From an uncultured Eubacteriales bacterium (GTDB lineage Bacteria > Bacillota > Clostridia > Oscillospirales > Acutalibacteraceae), in the NCBI GenBank assembly GCA_910584745.1, contig CAJUDG010000001.1, positions 62,001-126,000 on the forward strand: 64,000 bases of DNA, read 5' to 3'. The notes beneath the pieces were generated by a model, which saw nothing but the letters and a program-made list of their open reading frames with translations, ran no database searches and was not told the origin of the DNA. The position numbers and the translations under genes were made by a program. Positions 25,547 through 34,001 of the stretch are shown here, one piece after another (position 1 is the first letter of the stretch; each line of letters begins with the position of its first letter).

Positions 25547-25637
25547 ATATCGGCCCCCTTTCTCAGCACACCACAATACCACACTGTGCTGAGAAAGTCC
25601 ACTGACATTTTCCTTACTTTTTCCGTGCACCTAAAAC

Positions 25638-25670
25638 CGCTTTTCTTTGTTTAGCGGCGCAAATTTTGAA
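25638..25670. repeat. Right 33-bp direct repeat of element B (att-like motif S4)
   Basis: Exact copy of 24217-24249, 91 bases upstream of the integrase start and directly joined to a serine recombinase remnant. Confidence 0.85.
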
Positions 25671-25673
25671 GGG

Positions 25674-25987
25674 TCAGTCGTCGTAATAGCATAACGGTCG
25701 AAAATCAACAACAGCTTCTCACCGATCCCCGCATTGCAGATCTGATGGCTGAGAAACACAAGCTCGAAAACAGGCTGGCGGAATACGCTGCCGCCGAGCA
25801 GCACCGTAAAAATGCCGTCTCCCGGTTGGACAATATTTTCACCGTACTGGACGGCATGAAGAATCATCCGCTGACCTATGATGATCAGATCATCCGCCAA
25901 ATCCTGCAATGCGTAGTCGTGGAGTCAAAGGAGAAAATCAAGGTGGTTTTTGTAGGTGGGCTTGAAGTTACGCAGAGAATGGATTAA
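25674..25987 (+). pseudogene. C-terminal remnant of a large serine recombinase
   Basis: The open frame reads through SITVENQQQLLTDPRIADL, then a coiled-coil-like stretch from AEKHKLENRLAEYAA, and ends HPLTYDDQIIRQILQC, VVVESKEKIKVVFVGG. That order (coiled coil, then TYDDxLIRQL, then a short beta segment) is how large serine recombinases end. The catalytic and zinc domains are missing; the frame begins right at the element B repeat. Probably the tail of an integrase of another element, perhaps the conjugative block. An ATG at 25745 could start a short peptide but is unlikely to matter. Confidence 0.7.
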
Positions 25988-26011
25988 GAAAGAGAGTAAA
26001 AATATATTTAG

Positions 26012-26047
26012 CAGAACAGCAAACCTAATCAAAATTTTGCTGTTCTG
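26012..26047 (+). terminator. Factor-independent terminator
   Basis: A 12-bp perfect stem, CAGAACAGCAAA (26012-26023) with TTTGCTGTTCTG (26036-26047), then TTTTTT. It isolates the recombinase remnant from the ATPase/protease unit. Confidence 0.92.
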
Positions 26048-26095
26048 TTTTTTATCGTATAATGTTCTAAATGTGACGCAAAATAAGCATAAAAA

Positions 26096-26139
26096 TTTGT
26101 CCCAATATGGTTGACTTTGTCCCAAAATTGTGATATAAT
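26096..26139 (+). promoter_or_regulatory. Promoter and direct-repeat operator of the ATPase/subtilase unit
   Basis: TTGACT (26111-26116) and TATAAT (26134-26139) are 17 bases apart. Two exact copies of TTTGTCCCAA (26096-26105 and 26116-26125) lie just before and just after the -35 box with a 20-base period, that is two helical turns. A protein bound to both would cover the -35. GGAGGTGA at 26151 serves the first gene. Confidence 0.75.
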
Positions 26140-26164
26140 AAATATGTCTCGGAGGTGACGCTTA

Positions 26165-27232
26165 ATGAAAAAGCAGAATATCTTAAATTTAATAAAATAC
26201 CATGTTGAAAAAAATGAAAATGCTTTTAGAAACGAAGCAATTAATATAGCAAGATATTTTGATAGCATTGGTGATGATCAGTTAGCAGAGTATATTATGG
26301 GGATGATTGCGGAATCCAATTTATATACGCCGCAAGGAAGTGATTTTGAAAGTCGATTCCTTAAACAAATTGATATTAGAACAATGGAACCTTTAAATCT
26401 TCCTATAGAAATATCTGAGGACTTAAAAGGTATCATTAATGCTGTTAACCATAATGTAGGTATTAACAAGTTCTTGTTCGAAGGATTGCCTGGAAGTGGA
26501 AAGACCGAGGCGGCAAAGCAGATTGCGCGCTTACTTGATAGAATATTATTCTGTGTTGATTTTGACAACTTAATTGATAGCAGGCTGGGTCAGACAAACA
26601 AAAATATTTCGAGTGTTTTTAATGAAATTAATTTAATTCCATATGCAAATAAAGTCGTCGTTCTGTTCGATGAAATTGATGTAATCGCTTTGGATAGAAT
26701 CAATACTAACGATGTTCGTGAAATGGGAAGAGTTACTTCTACCATTTTTCGAGAACTTGACCGATTGACAGACCTTAATAAAGAAATCGTCATCATTGCA
26801 ACAACGAATTTGTTCACTAACTTTGACAAAGCACTTATTAGGCGCTTTGATGCAGTTATTAATTTTAATCGATATACAAAGGAAGACTTGATTGAAGTTG
26901 CTGAATTTTATTTTTCATCCTTTATTAAAAATTTTAAGGGTATCTCCAAAGATACAAGATTATTTAGAAAAATATTATCGGTTGCTGATAACCTTCCTTA
27001 CCCCGGCGAATTAAAAAATATCATTAAAACATCATTGGCATTTAGTGATACAAATCTTGAACACGATTATCTTAAGCGGCTTTACAATAATTTAATTGGT
27101 AATTTGGACGGAATCGACATTAGTCAACTTTATGAAAAGGGATTTACCGTACGGGAAATTGAAAAATTAAAGGGTGAATCAAAAAGTTCAATTTCCCGCA
27201 AACTAAATAAGGACGGTGGAGAGGATGAATAG
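26165..27232 (+). CDS. AAA+ ATPase of an ATPase-subtilase two-gene module
   Basis: A 355-residue protein. Residues 1-80 are helical. An AAA+ core follows: Walker A GLPGSGKTE (about 106), Walker B VVLFDEIDVI (about 168), sensor-1 IIATTNL (about 212) and arginine-finger region ALIRRFD (about 225). The C-terminus (FTVREIEKLKGESKSSISRK) looks like a small HTH. Its closest look is to FtsH/Cdc48-like or proteasome-type protein-remodelling ATPases. Coding DNA is markedly AT-rich against the GC-rich surroundings, indicating transfer. Its end overlaps the protease gene, so the products probably work together: the ATPase as sensor or unfoldase, the protease as effector. The HTH may bind the repeats in the promoter. 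Confidence 0.85.
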   Translation: MKKQNILNLIKYHVEKNENAFRNEAINIARYFDSIGDDQLAEYIMGMIAESNLYTPQGSDFESRFLKQIDIRTMEPLNLPIEISEDLKGIINAVNHNVGINKFLFEGLPGSGKTEAAKQIARLLDRILFCVDFDNLIDSRLGQTNKNISSVFNEINLIPYANKVVVLFDEIDVIALDRINTNDVREMGRVTSTIFRELDRLTDLNKEIVIIATTNLFTNFDKALIRRFDAVINFNRYTKEDLIEVAEFYFSSFIKNFKGISKDTRLFRKILSVADNLPYPGELKNIIKTSLAFSDTNLEHDYLKRLYNNLIGNLDGIDISQLYEKGFTVREIEKLKGESKSSISRKLNKDGGEDE

Positions 27233-29459
27233 TATACTGGAACTAAAAGGAAAAAGGTTTGTGCAGGCTTCGAGAAAGCCTGGTAGTGGCGGGGCAGCTA
27301 TGAACAGCAAATCTATAGTTACCAGTGCTCAATTGTTAAAATTAGAATCCAAGCTTCAACAAATTAAAAAATTCTGGGAGCAAGAGCAAAAACCGTTTCA
27401 TGGTGTTTTAGTGAGTGTTCATTATAATAAAATAGTGGCAAAATCTAATCGAATTGCGGGACTATTCAAAGGTGTAGACTCTAATTTTGCTATTGTCGGT
27501 GCAAAGTTTAACCAAGAGAAAACAAAGCATATTATTACTTATTTCTTAAACAACTGCGACCTTGATGAAACTATTAATCTACTGCTTATTGCGAACGAGA
27601 TTGTTCGTTCTCTGTTTAAAGATGGGATTACCAAAGCGATATTTGATAACAAAAATCTTTTTAACAAAATTACACCGAAAGCTCATCATATGTCAAAATC
27701 TACTTTTAGGCAAATCATTGCTGATGTTTCCTATATTGAGGATTTTGAAGTTGAGAAAGCGTCGCAACAATTTAAAGATAGCATTATTACATTATATGAC
27801 ACAAAAATGGATACCCAACTTTTATTTAAAACCATTGGTATTGATATTTTGTCAAGTCGCATATTAGACGATCGAACAGTATTCTTAGACGAAAATCAGG
27901 CCAAAATTCTTTATGAGAAAGCTCCGTATCTTGTTTCAATGGCAACTGAAAACTTTTTGGATCTATCTCCAGAAGATTTTATGGATAGTTATCATGAAGG
28001 CATAGTCCATATTCCCTCTCCAACTATTGAACCAGTAATTGGTATCATTGATACTCTATTTGATACTAATGTGTATTTCCATGAATGGGTAGAGTACCAT
28101 GATATGGTAGATGATAATATACCTAAAACATCAAGAGATTATCAACACGGAACAGCCGTGTCATCTATCATTGTTGATGGAAGTCGATTGAATCCCTGGT
28201 TAAATGACGGATGCGGAAGATTTAGAGTGCGTCATTTTGGAGTTGCTACTGCTGCACAATTCTCTTCATTTACCATCATAAAGCAAATTAAAAGGATTAT
28301 TGCAGAGAATAGAGATATTAAAGTTTGGAATATCTCTCTTGGAAGTAATCAGGAGGTAAATGACAATTTCATCTCAGCGGAAGCGGCGATTTTAGATCAA
28401 ATACAGTATGAAAACGATGTAGTCTTCGTTGTTGCCGGAACCAATAAACCGAATAATAACATTGTTAAAATTGGCTCTCCAGCCGATTCCATTAATAGTG
28501 TTGTTGTTAATGCTGTGACAAAAAGTGGATTATCAACTAAATACTCAAGAAAAGGATTAGCACTCTCTTTTTTTGCAAAACCCGATGTTAGTTACTATGG
28601 GGGTAGTGAGGAACAATATATACAAGTATGCGAACCACTTGGAGCTGCCAATGTTGCAGGTACTTCATATGCAGCGCCTTGGATTGCTCGGAAACTTTCA
28701 TACTTGATTGATGTATTGGGTCTCAACAGGGAAATTGCAAAAGCTATGATTATCGATTCGGCAAGAGCGTGGAATGAGGCACCAACACCCGAAGAGGTTT
28801 CTCTCTACGGTCATGGTGTAGTACCAATTAAAATTGAGGACATTGTTCAATCTAAAGACGATGAGATCAAATTTGTGGTAACCGATATAAGTGAGAAATG
28901 GAATACATATAACTATCATTTTCCTATACCATTAAAGGACGATAGTTATCCCTATGTTGCAAAGGCAACTATGTGTTATTTTCCCACTTGTGATAGAACA
29001 CAAGGTGTGGATTACACCAATACAGAATTAAATCTACATTTTGGTCGAATAAAGAATGATGGCACATTAAATGAAATAAACGATGACAAACAAAACCCAG
29101 ATGAAGATGAAACTGGGGCAAGAAGCTTTATTTTAGAAGGTGAGGCAAGAGAAAGATTCAGGAAATGGGATAATGTGAAATATATTTGCGAAAAACCTAC
29201 AGAGAAAAAACGATCTAAAAAATCATATAACAACAAAAATTGGGGCATGGAGGTGAAAACAAACAATCGTTTAGATCCTAAAGATGGTGTAGGTCTTCGT
29301 TTTGGTGTCGTTGTTACTTTAAAGGAAATATACGGCATAAACAGAATTGATGAGTTTATTAAAAACTGCCATTTGAATGGTTGGTTGGTTAATAAAATTG
29401 ATGTTCGAAATCGCATTGATATTCACGAAAAAGTCAATGAGGAAATTGAGCTTAGCTAA
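27225..29459 (+). CDS. Subtilisin-like serine protease (S8) partnered with AAA+ ATPase
   Basis: A 744-residue protein without signal peptide, so presumably cytoplasmic. A 270-residue N-terminal region of unknown fold is followed by an S8 domain with a complete triad: Asp in VIGIIDTLFD, His in YQHGTAVSSII and Ser in NVAGTSYAAPW (about residues 275-530); a 200-residue C-terminal domain follows. I start at ATG 27225, inside the ATPase stop region; a GTG at 27216 is possible. Cytoplasmic subtilases beside an AAA+ ATPase are found in genomic islands and are suspected phage-defence or conflict systems; that assignment is inference. Very AT-rich. Confidence 0.85.
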   Translation: MNSILELKGKRFVQASRKPGSGGAAMNSKSIVTSAQLLKLESKLQQIKKFWEQEQKPFHGVLVSVHYNKIVAKSNRIAGLFKGVDSNFAIVGAKFNQEKTKHIITYFLNNCDLDETINLLLIANEIVRSLFKDGITKAIFDNKNLFNKITPKAHHMSKSTFRQIIADVSYIEDFEVEKASQQFKDSIITLYDTKMDTQLLFKTIGIDILSSRILDDRTVFLDENQAKILYEKAPYLVSMATENFLDLSPEDFMDSYHEGIVHIPSPTIEPVIGIIDTLFDTNVYFHEWVEYHDMVDDNIPKTSRDYQHGTAVSSIIVDGSRLNPWLNDGCGRFRVRHFGVATAAQFSSFTIIKQIKRIIAENRDIKVWNISLGSNQEVNDNFISAEAAILDQIQYENDVVFVVAGTNKPNNNIVKIGSPADSINSVVVNAVTKSGLSTKYSRKGLALSFFAKPDVSYYGGSEEQYIQVCEPLGAANVAGTSYAAPWIARKLSYLIDVLGLNREIAKAMIIDSARAWNEAPTPEEVSLYGHGVVPIKIEDIVQSKDDEIKFVVTDISEKWNTYNYHFPIPLKDDSYPYVAKATMCYFPTCDRTQGVDYTNTELNLHFGRIKNDGTLNEINDDKQNPDEDETGARSFILEGEARERFRKWDNVKYICEKPTEKKRSKKSYNNKNWGMEVKTNNRLDPKDGVGLRFGVVVTLKEIYGINRIDEFIKNCHLNGWLVNKIDVRNRIDIHEKVNEEIELS

Positions 29460-29570
29460 AGCGAAATATTCAAAGCAATCTATATCAATTCTTACGCAAT
29501 ATACGATGGTTCAAATCCCTCCGCCGAAAAGCCGAAAATATCTTTTTCATGTGGCTCTCACAATGACTGA

Positions 29571-29594
29571 GAAACCGCATGGTTGTGCGGTTTC
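29571..29594 (+). terminator. Terminator after the subtilase gene
   Basis: GAAACCGCA (29571-29579) and TGCGGTTTC (29586-29594), loop of 6, followed by TTTGCTTTTTC. It ends the ATPase/subtilase unit and lies in a 299-base non-coding gap before element C. Confidence 0.85.
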
Positions 29595-29851
29595 TTTGCT
29601 TTTTCTTGGGGCTACTGGTTTGGCTTTTGCGGTGGCCCAGCACAGTATGGCCTAGTTTGTGAGTTGTTTATGCTCTGCATATTTTTCTGGATAATGCGGA
29701 TATTTTCTCGTTGTCCCGTTTAACGTGGTTTGGTGCGGATTTGTCCGTCTTTTGTCTTGACCCACACCGTGACCCACACGCGGAAATGGACGGAAACGGC
29801 TGGATACCTCCAGGGAGGAAATTCCAGCCGTTTTTGCTTGCTGACCCACAC

Positions 29852-30493
29852 TTACATGACCTTATCCATAAAATTTCCCATCTTTTCGGCGGCTTGCTCC
29901 TGTTTCTGCCGGGTAGCGTGGGTGTAGGTTCTCAGCGTGAAACCGGCATCGTAGTGGCCAAGCATAGAGGAGACGGTTTTCACGTCTATACCGTTTTGTA
30001 GTGCGGCAGTTGCAAAAGTGTGTCTCAACGCATGAAAGTTGATATAACTCAATCCTGCTGACTTTAATATCCGCTTGTGGAGCGTCACGATTGAATCCGG
30101 GTAGTACATCTAGCCAGTTCGCGTGGAGGAGAACATATAGGGGTTATCGGGGTGCCTTAAGTGTTCTCGCTGGAGGAGTTCTACTGCCTTTTGCGGGATT
30201 GATACCAGCCTGACCGAGGTTTCAGTTTTGGGGCGGGTGATGACGATGTTGCCGTTCTCGTCGCGGGTAGCCTGCTTGCTGACGCTGATGGTCTGGTTTG
30301 CAACGTCCAGGTCTGACCAGAGGAGCGCTACCAGTTCGCCTTTGCGTAAGCCGCTGACCAGTTCGAGGTAAAACATAGGGAGGACATGGCGGCGGTCGGC
30401 CTCGTCGAGATAGCCTGCCGTGTACCGGCCTTCCCAGCGACCATCCTTGCGTTTGCGTATGTTACCTTCTCCATTCGCTCTCTTTTTTGCCAT
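29852..30493 (-). pseudogene. Broken tyrosine integrase, element C
   Basis: Compared with the 384-residue copies in A and B this locus is 642 bases long, 513 bases (171 codons) short. The N-terminal KKRANGEGNIRKRKDGRWEG through RYTAGY joins in frame to LDEADRRHVLPM, removing the core-binding domain. In addition the Glu codon before MYYPDSIVTL is TAG (30112-30110). The catalytic C-terminus (HALRH, TYTHA) survives as a separate 85-residue frame. Not expected to be active. Confidence 0.92.
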
Positions 30494-30565
30494 AGATTGG
30501 CCTCCTTTCCTGACCCCAACACTACCATATATTGTGGGCCTATGTCCAGAGATTTTTTTGCTGTA

Positions 30566-30592
30566 TTCTTTGTTATTCAACTCAAATTTTGA
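30566..30592. repeat. Att-like motif S5 (divergent), upstream of the broken integrase
   Basis: TTCTTTGTTATTCAACTC then AAATTTTGA; one base different from S1 at 11237. Confidence 0.55.
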
Positions 30593-30604
30593 AATATCAT
30601 TTGT

Positions 30605-31603
30605 CTACATGTTGTAATCGTATCCATAATCCTCCCCACTGAACCTCTGCCCATGAGCCAACTTCTTCAGCGCTCCACGGCTGCGCTGCTTGCTTTCCGA
30701 CCAAGTTGGAATAGGCGGCAACTCTGGTGTATCTATCGCCTGTTCCAAGTACCTCCCAAACTCAACAGCATTGTACGCCACTTCGCCCATCCAGCCTTCC
30801 TCTGGTTCCTCGCTGCCGGGGTAAAACTCAAACACCTGCCGGAACATGAACAGCATCTCCAGGTTCTGCTTTAGGAAAGTTTCATCATGCAGGCTGCTGT
30901 CCCGGCACTTCCGACCCTCCGGCGTGATGAAGGTAATGTGCTTTCTGGTGTCCGACCACACCACATCATACCCCTCCTGCTCCATGTTCATGATGAAAGT
31001 ATCTCGGTCAAAGGCGTACTCTAACGCCTCATTTATCGTGTGGATTAGATCCAATTTCCAGCTCTCACCGCGTAAGCCAGCCTGATACTCCCCAGGGTTC
31101 ATGCGCTTTTTCTTCTCATGACGCTTAGCTTTTTCCAAAACTGACAGCCCATATTTCAAACAAATCTCATCATTTACATCGCGGTGGGCTTGTAAGTCAG
31201 CAGCATTTTGATGGAGTTTCTTTCCATCTACACAGTTTACCGAGTTGACAACAAGGTGATTATGCAGATGGCCGGTGTCGAGATGAGTGGCAACCACCAC
31301 TTCAAAATTAGGAAACTCTCTCGCCGCAAATCCCAACCCGATGGCGTTGACCTCCTGCGGGGTAAGGTCATCCTCTGCCGGAAACGACTGCACGAAATGA
31401 TAGAACTGCCGACCGTCTGTCTTGCGGAAACGCTTTTTGGTGGTCATCATCTCGGTGAAGGCACACTGGGGAACACAGTTGTGGCCCGTCACAAATTTCA
31501 AATCTCCCCACCTGGTTTTGCAATCCTGGGCTACATATTTTAGCACCCCCTGCATTACGCCAGCCGTCTGCTTTCTATTTCTGACTGCAATGAATGTCGC
31601 CAT
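30605..31603 (-). CDS. Relaxase/mobilization nuclease (MOBP-type), element C
   Basis: 332 residues, close homologue of the element A relaxase, with the same metal-binding triad ATHLDTGHLHNHLVVNSV. Start ATG 31603 overlaps the mobC stop (TGATG). It appears intact, so this element could still be mobilized by conjugation even though its own integrase is dead. Confidence 0.9.
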   Translation of the reverse strand: MATFIAVRNRKQTAGVMQGVLKYVAQDCKTRWGDLKFVTGHNCVPQCAFTEMMTTKKRFRKTDGRQFYHFVQSFPAEDDLTPQEVNAIGLGFAAREFPNFEVVVATHLDTGHLHNHLVVNSVNCVDGKKLHQNAADLQAHRDVNDEICLKYGLSVLEKAKRHEKKKRMNPGEYQAGLRGESWKLDLIHTINEALEYAFDRDTFIMNMEQEGYDVVWSDTRKHITFITPEGRKCRDSSLHDETFLKQNLEMLFMFRQVFEFYPGSEEPEEGWMGEVAYNAVEFGRYLEQAIDTPELPPIPTWSESKQRSRGALKKLAHGQRFSGEDYGYDYNM

Positions 31604-31908
31604 CACTTCACCTCACCGGCAATTTTCTCCAGCTGAGAGCACAGTTTGCTGTAGGCCGCAATCAAATCTGCGCTTTGAACCACGCTGACCCTCCCCATAT
31701 TTGCCAGCGTAGCAAGCTGATTGAGATTGCGTCCCTGGGCCTTTAGCTCCGAAAGAATCTCGTTCAACCCATCCATCCGGACGATTTCTTTGCCCAACGC
31801 GCACTGGATAATGTAGTCCGTCATGGTCATCTTGGCTTTCTTGGCCCGCTTCTGAATGGCTGCTTTTTCGCTCGGCATAAGCCTTGCGGTAATAATAGTG
31901 GTTTTCAT
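31603..31908 (-). CDS. MobC-like relaxosome accessory protein, element C
   Basis: 101 residues: an N-terminal ribbon-helix-helix-like segment (TTIITARLMPSEKAAIQKRA) followed by ALGKEIVRMDGLNEILSELK and GRNLNQLATLANMG, the MobC family pattern. Starts with ATG 31908 two codons after the CTG that its element A partner may have to use. It should bind the candidate oriT 30 bases upstream. Confidence 0.88.
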   Translation of the reverse strand: MKTTIITARLMPSEKAAIQKRAKKAKMTMTDYIIQCALGKEIVRMDGLNEILSELKAQGRNLNQLATLANMGRVSVVQSADLIAAYSKLCSQLEKIAGEVK

Positions 31909-31937
31909 TTTCAGTATAAAATCACGCTCCCTTTTTT

Positions 31938-32052
31938 GTGTCCTTGCCCTTAAAACTCCCCCTTTAGGGGGCCGGGGGGAGAGCCGGTTTCCCGGCTCCT
32001 GCGTCCGGCGTATAGCCGGATGCTATGCTTGCCCTGCCCAAGGGCAGGTTTT
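31938..32052. promoter_or_regulatory. Candidate origin of transfer (oriT), element C
   Basis: Same run of inverted repeats as 12614-12733, with one 5-base unit fewer in the last repeat (CCTGCCC/GGGCAGG). Conservation between the two elements is near complete here although the DNA is non-coding. Confidence 0.55.
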
Positions 32053-32123
32053 ATGCGTTCTTCCGTCCTTTCATCTTGGAAATTTGGCTGCTAAAACTGG
32101 GGTTTGCGCTCCTGCTCTATCCC

Positions 32124-32230
32124 CCTCAAAAATCGCAACAAATGCCCCAAAACGGCGTTCCAGGCTGGTTGCCGCACTTCCCCCGATCTTTGGCCCAAAC
32201 CGCCCGACACGGCCCTCAAAGTGGTTACAA
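32124..32230. repeat. Block R3 (copy of R1)
   Basis: Contains CAACAAATGCCCCAAAACGG and CGACACGGCCCTC; lies just after the HTH gene, exactly like R1 in element A. Confidence 0.55.
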
Positions 32231-32234
32231 ACTC

Positions 32235-32597
32235 TCACCTCGATAACTGGCACTCATTGTGGTACTCGATTGCCCCTTGAATGGGCAGAATCGTGAAAAT
32301 AAGATTGCCATTTCGAACCTGCCCGCCCGCAGATTCGTACTTGGTAGTCTCCGTAATAATGAGCGCCTTGTACTCCAGCTCCCGCACATATTTCTGCACC
32401 GTGTTGCGGCTCATGCCAACTGCCTTGCCTATAGTTTTATAGCTTGGCCAGCACTGATGTGATTTCCTGTCCTCACAGTACATTAGGTAAGTGTAGACAG
32501 CCAGCTCACCAGCAGTTAAGCCTAAACAAAAAATAGCATTTGGCAGAGGAAAGAAATTCTTTGCCCCGCTACATTGTGCTCTCAGAAAATTATTCAT
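32235..32597 (-). CDS. Helix-turn-helix protein (HTH_36 type), element C
   Basis: 120 residues, homologous end to end to the element A protein at 12917. HTH: CWPSYKTIGKAVGMSRNTVQ. The start is ATG 32597 with GGAGGT upstream; the frame is open to 32624 but those codons lie in the excisionase gene. Possible replication or regulatory role for the excised circle. Confidence 0.8.
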   Translation of the reverse strand: MNNFLRAQCSGAKNFFPLPNAIFCLGLTAGELAVYTYLMYCEDRKSHQCWPSYKTIGKAVGMSRNTVQKYVRELEYKALIITETTKYESAGGQVRNGNLIFTILPIQGAIEYHNECQLSR

Positions 32598-32805
32598 GGC
32601 ACCTACCTCCTGCCTGTTCCTCAATCCATACGATGAATTTTTCTTTGGGAACCATCATACGTGAGCCAATTTTCACCACTGGAAAGTCCTTTCGGTGCAA
32701 CAGTTCATAGGTACCCGCCATCGAGATTCCCAGCACCTGCGCCACTGTCTTTGCGTTCAAAAACAGCGGCAGTTCGTCATAGCTTTTGAACGTTGACTGT
32801 TTCAC
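32590..32805 (-). CDS. Excisionase-family DNA-binding protein, element C
   Basis: 71 residues from GTG 32805 (eight bases after GAGGAG). HTH: FLNAKTVAQVLGISMAGTYE and DFPVVKIGSRMMVPKEKF. It appears intact though its integrase partner is broken. Confidence 0.82.
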   Translation of the reverse strand: MKQSTFKSYDELPLFLNAKTVAQVLGISMAGTYELLHRKDFPVVKIGSRMMVPKEKFIVWIEEQAGGRCHE

Positions 32806-32830
32806 TTCAATCACTCCTCTCGAGTTTCTG

Positions 32831-32859
32831 TTGACATTTTGTTTTCCATCAGCTACAAT
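32831..32859 (+). promoter_or_regulatory. Promoter of the zinc-finger gene, element C
   Basis: TTGACA (32831-32836) and TACAAT (32854-32859), 17-base spacer, identical to element A. Confidence 0.8.
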
Positions 32860-32947
32860 ATTCTAACAGCGTGTTCTCTCGATTACAATACTTTCAGAGT
32901 GGAATAGGCAAATGCTGTTTTTGAATCGGTAACAAGGGGGGGACGTC

Positions 32948-33991
32948 ATGAGTTACTTCGACCAATTCTCAATTTACTTCTCGGGGGACACCCTGCTTGC
33001 TGGCAACCGCAAGTATCATCTTGGCGAAATCACAACGGAATTTCTGAATCTTCCCGGTGAATTTTTCAAGGGATTGCAGAGCAAAGCAGATGATTTTGCT
33101 TCCTCCGTCAGAGAAATGTTTGCAAGCAAAAATAAAAAAGCCGCTCCTACTGTGCAGGAAAAGCTCAATGCGGTTTTCGATTTGCTGATTGACGTGCCGC
33201 CCTACCGCGATATAGGCATCGACATTTTTACGTCATACCATATGATGCCGTTGCTTGTAGAGCAACCAGAAAAGTGGGAGAAGGTCATTACTCCGGGCAC
33301 TGAAGCCGCTCAAGGCATGGAGCATTTTATCTCAACGATAGAGAATCTTGCCCATAGCATATTTGCATTTACCACCCAGAGTGACATCATGCTGGAGGAA
33401 TATTTCGAGCCGCTGAAGCGCAGAAACGCTGACGCATATGGTTTTGCCTTTGCTACCTACTACAAGAATATGCTAAAGATGCAGCCAGTCTTTGCACCAG
33501 AAATTGATTGGGGAGTAAGCACCGAGGTCACACTGAACTTTATCCCCGCGAACACATTTGATGGGACAGGCAAGTTTGTGATTGCAGAACAGATGCAGTT
33601 TACTAGCCTTGTAAACTTCCTTTATGCCGACTTGTACCGTGGTCTGATGCATGGCAACTGTCCGCGCCGCTGCCAGAATTGCGGCAGGTATTTTCTTCTG
33701 ACCGCTGGCTACAATACCTGCTACTGCAACAATATCGCTCCCGGTGAGACTTCACGCACCTGCCGAAAGGTCGGAGCTCATCGTAAAGCAGAACGAGAAA
33801 AAGCCTCCGGCACTCCCGCTCAGCGGGAATACAGGAGGGCTTATGATAGGTTGAAGATGAGGAAGGCAAGGCATAAAATCACGGTCGACGAGTGGAATGA
33901 GAAAGTTGCACTGGCGCAGGAGTGTAGGGATTTAGCGGAGCAAGAGCAGATCTCTGATTTGGAGTTGCGCGACAAACTCAGTGCGCTTTGA
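32948..33991 (+). CDS. Element-borne zinc-finger protein of unknown function (DUF6076-like), element C
   Basis: 347 residues, the same length as the element A copy with scattered substitutions. The metal-binding signature CQNCGRYF - CYCNN - CRKVGAHR and the charged tail are unchanged, suggesting selection for function. Followed after 10 bases by att-like motif S6. Confidence 0.8.
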   Translation: MSYFDQFSIYFSGDTLLAGNRKYHLGEITTEFLNLPGEFFKGLQSKADDFASSVREMFASKNKKAAPTVQEKLNAVFDLLIDVPPYRDIGIDIFTSYHMMPLLVEQPEKWEKVITPGTEAAQGMEHFISTIENLAHSIFAFTTQSDIMLEEYFEPLKRRNADAYGFAFATYYKNMLKMQPVFAPEIDWGVSTEVTLNFIPANTFDGTGKFVIAEQMQFTSLVNFLYADLYRGLMHGNCPRRCQNCGRYFLLTAGYNTCYCNNIAPGETSRTCRKVGAHRKAEREKASGTPAQREYRRAYDRLKMRKARHKITVDEWNEKVALAQECRDLAEQEQISDLELRDKLSAL

Positions 33992-34001
33992 GAAAATGTC
34001 C

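Larger units (their letters stand above)
24217..25670. mobile_element. Element B: solo integrase flanked by perfect 33-bp direct repeats
   Basis: The 33-base sequence at 24217-24249 is repeated exactly at 25638-25670 (core TTTAGCGGCGCAAATTTTGA). Between them are integrase arm-type repeats (GACCCACAC at 24299, 24311, 24383), the conserved stem (24337-24370) and one integrase gene, nothing else. It looks either like a minimal integrating element or a deletion derivative of an A/C-type element whose mobilization genes were lost between two att-like sites. Confidence 0.72.

Noticed and set aside
29508..29530. GGTTCAAATCC followed by CTCCGCC, resembling a tRNA T-arm and acceptor end, as could be left by a tRNA-targeting element
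   Set aside because: No matching acceptor, anticodon or D arms upstream, the 3' end does not lead to CCA, and no second copy was found in the window.
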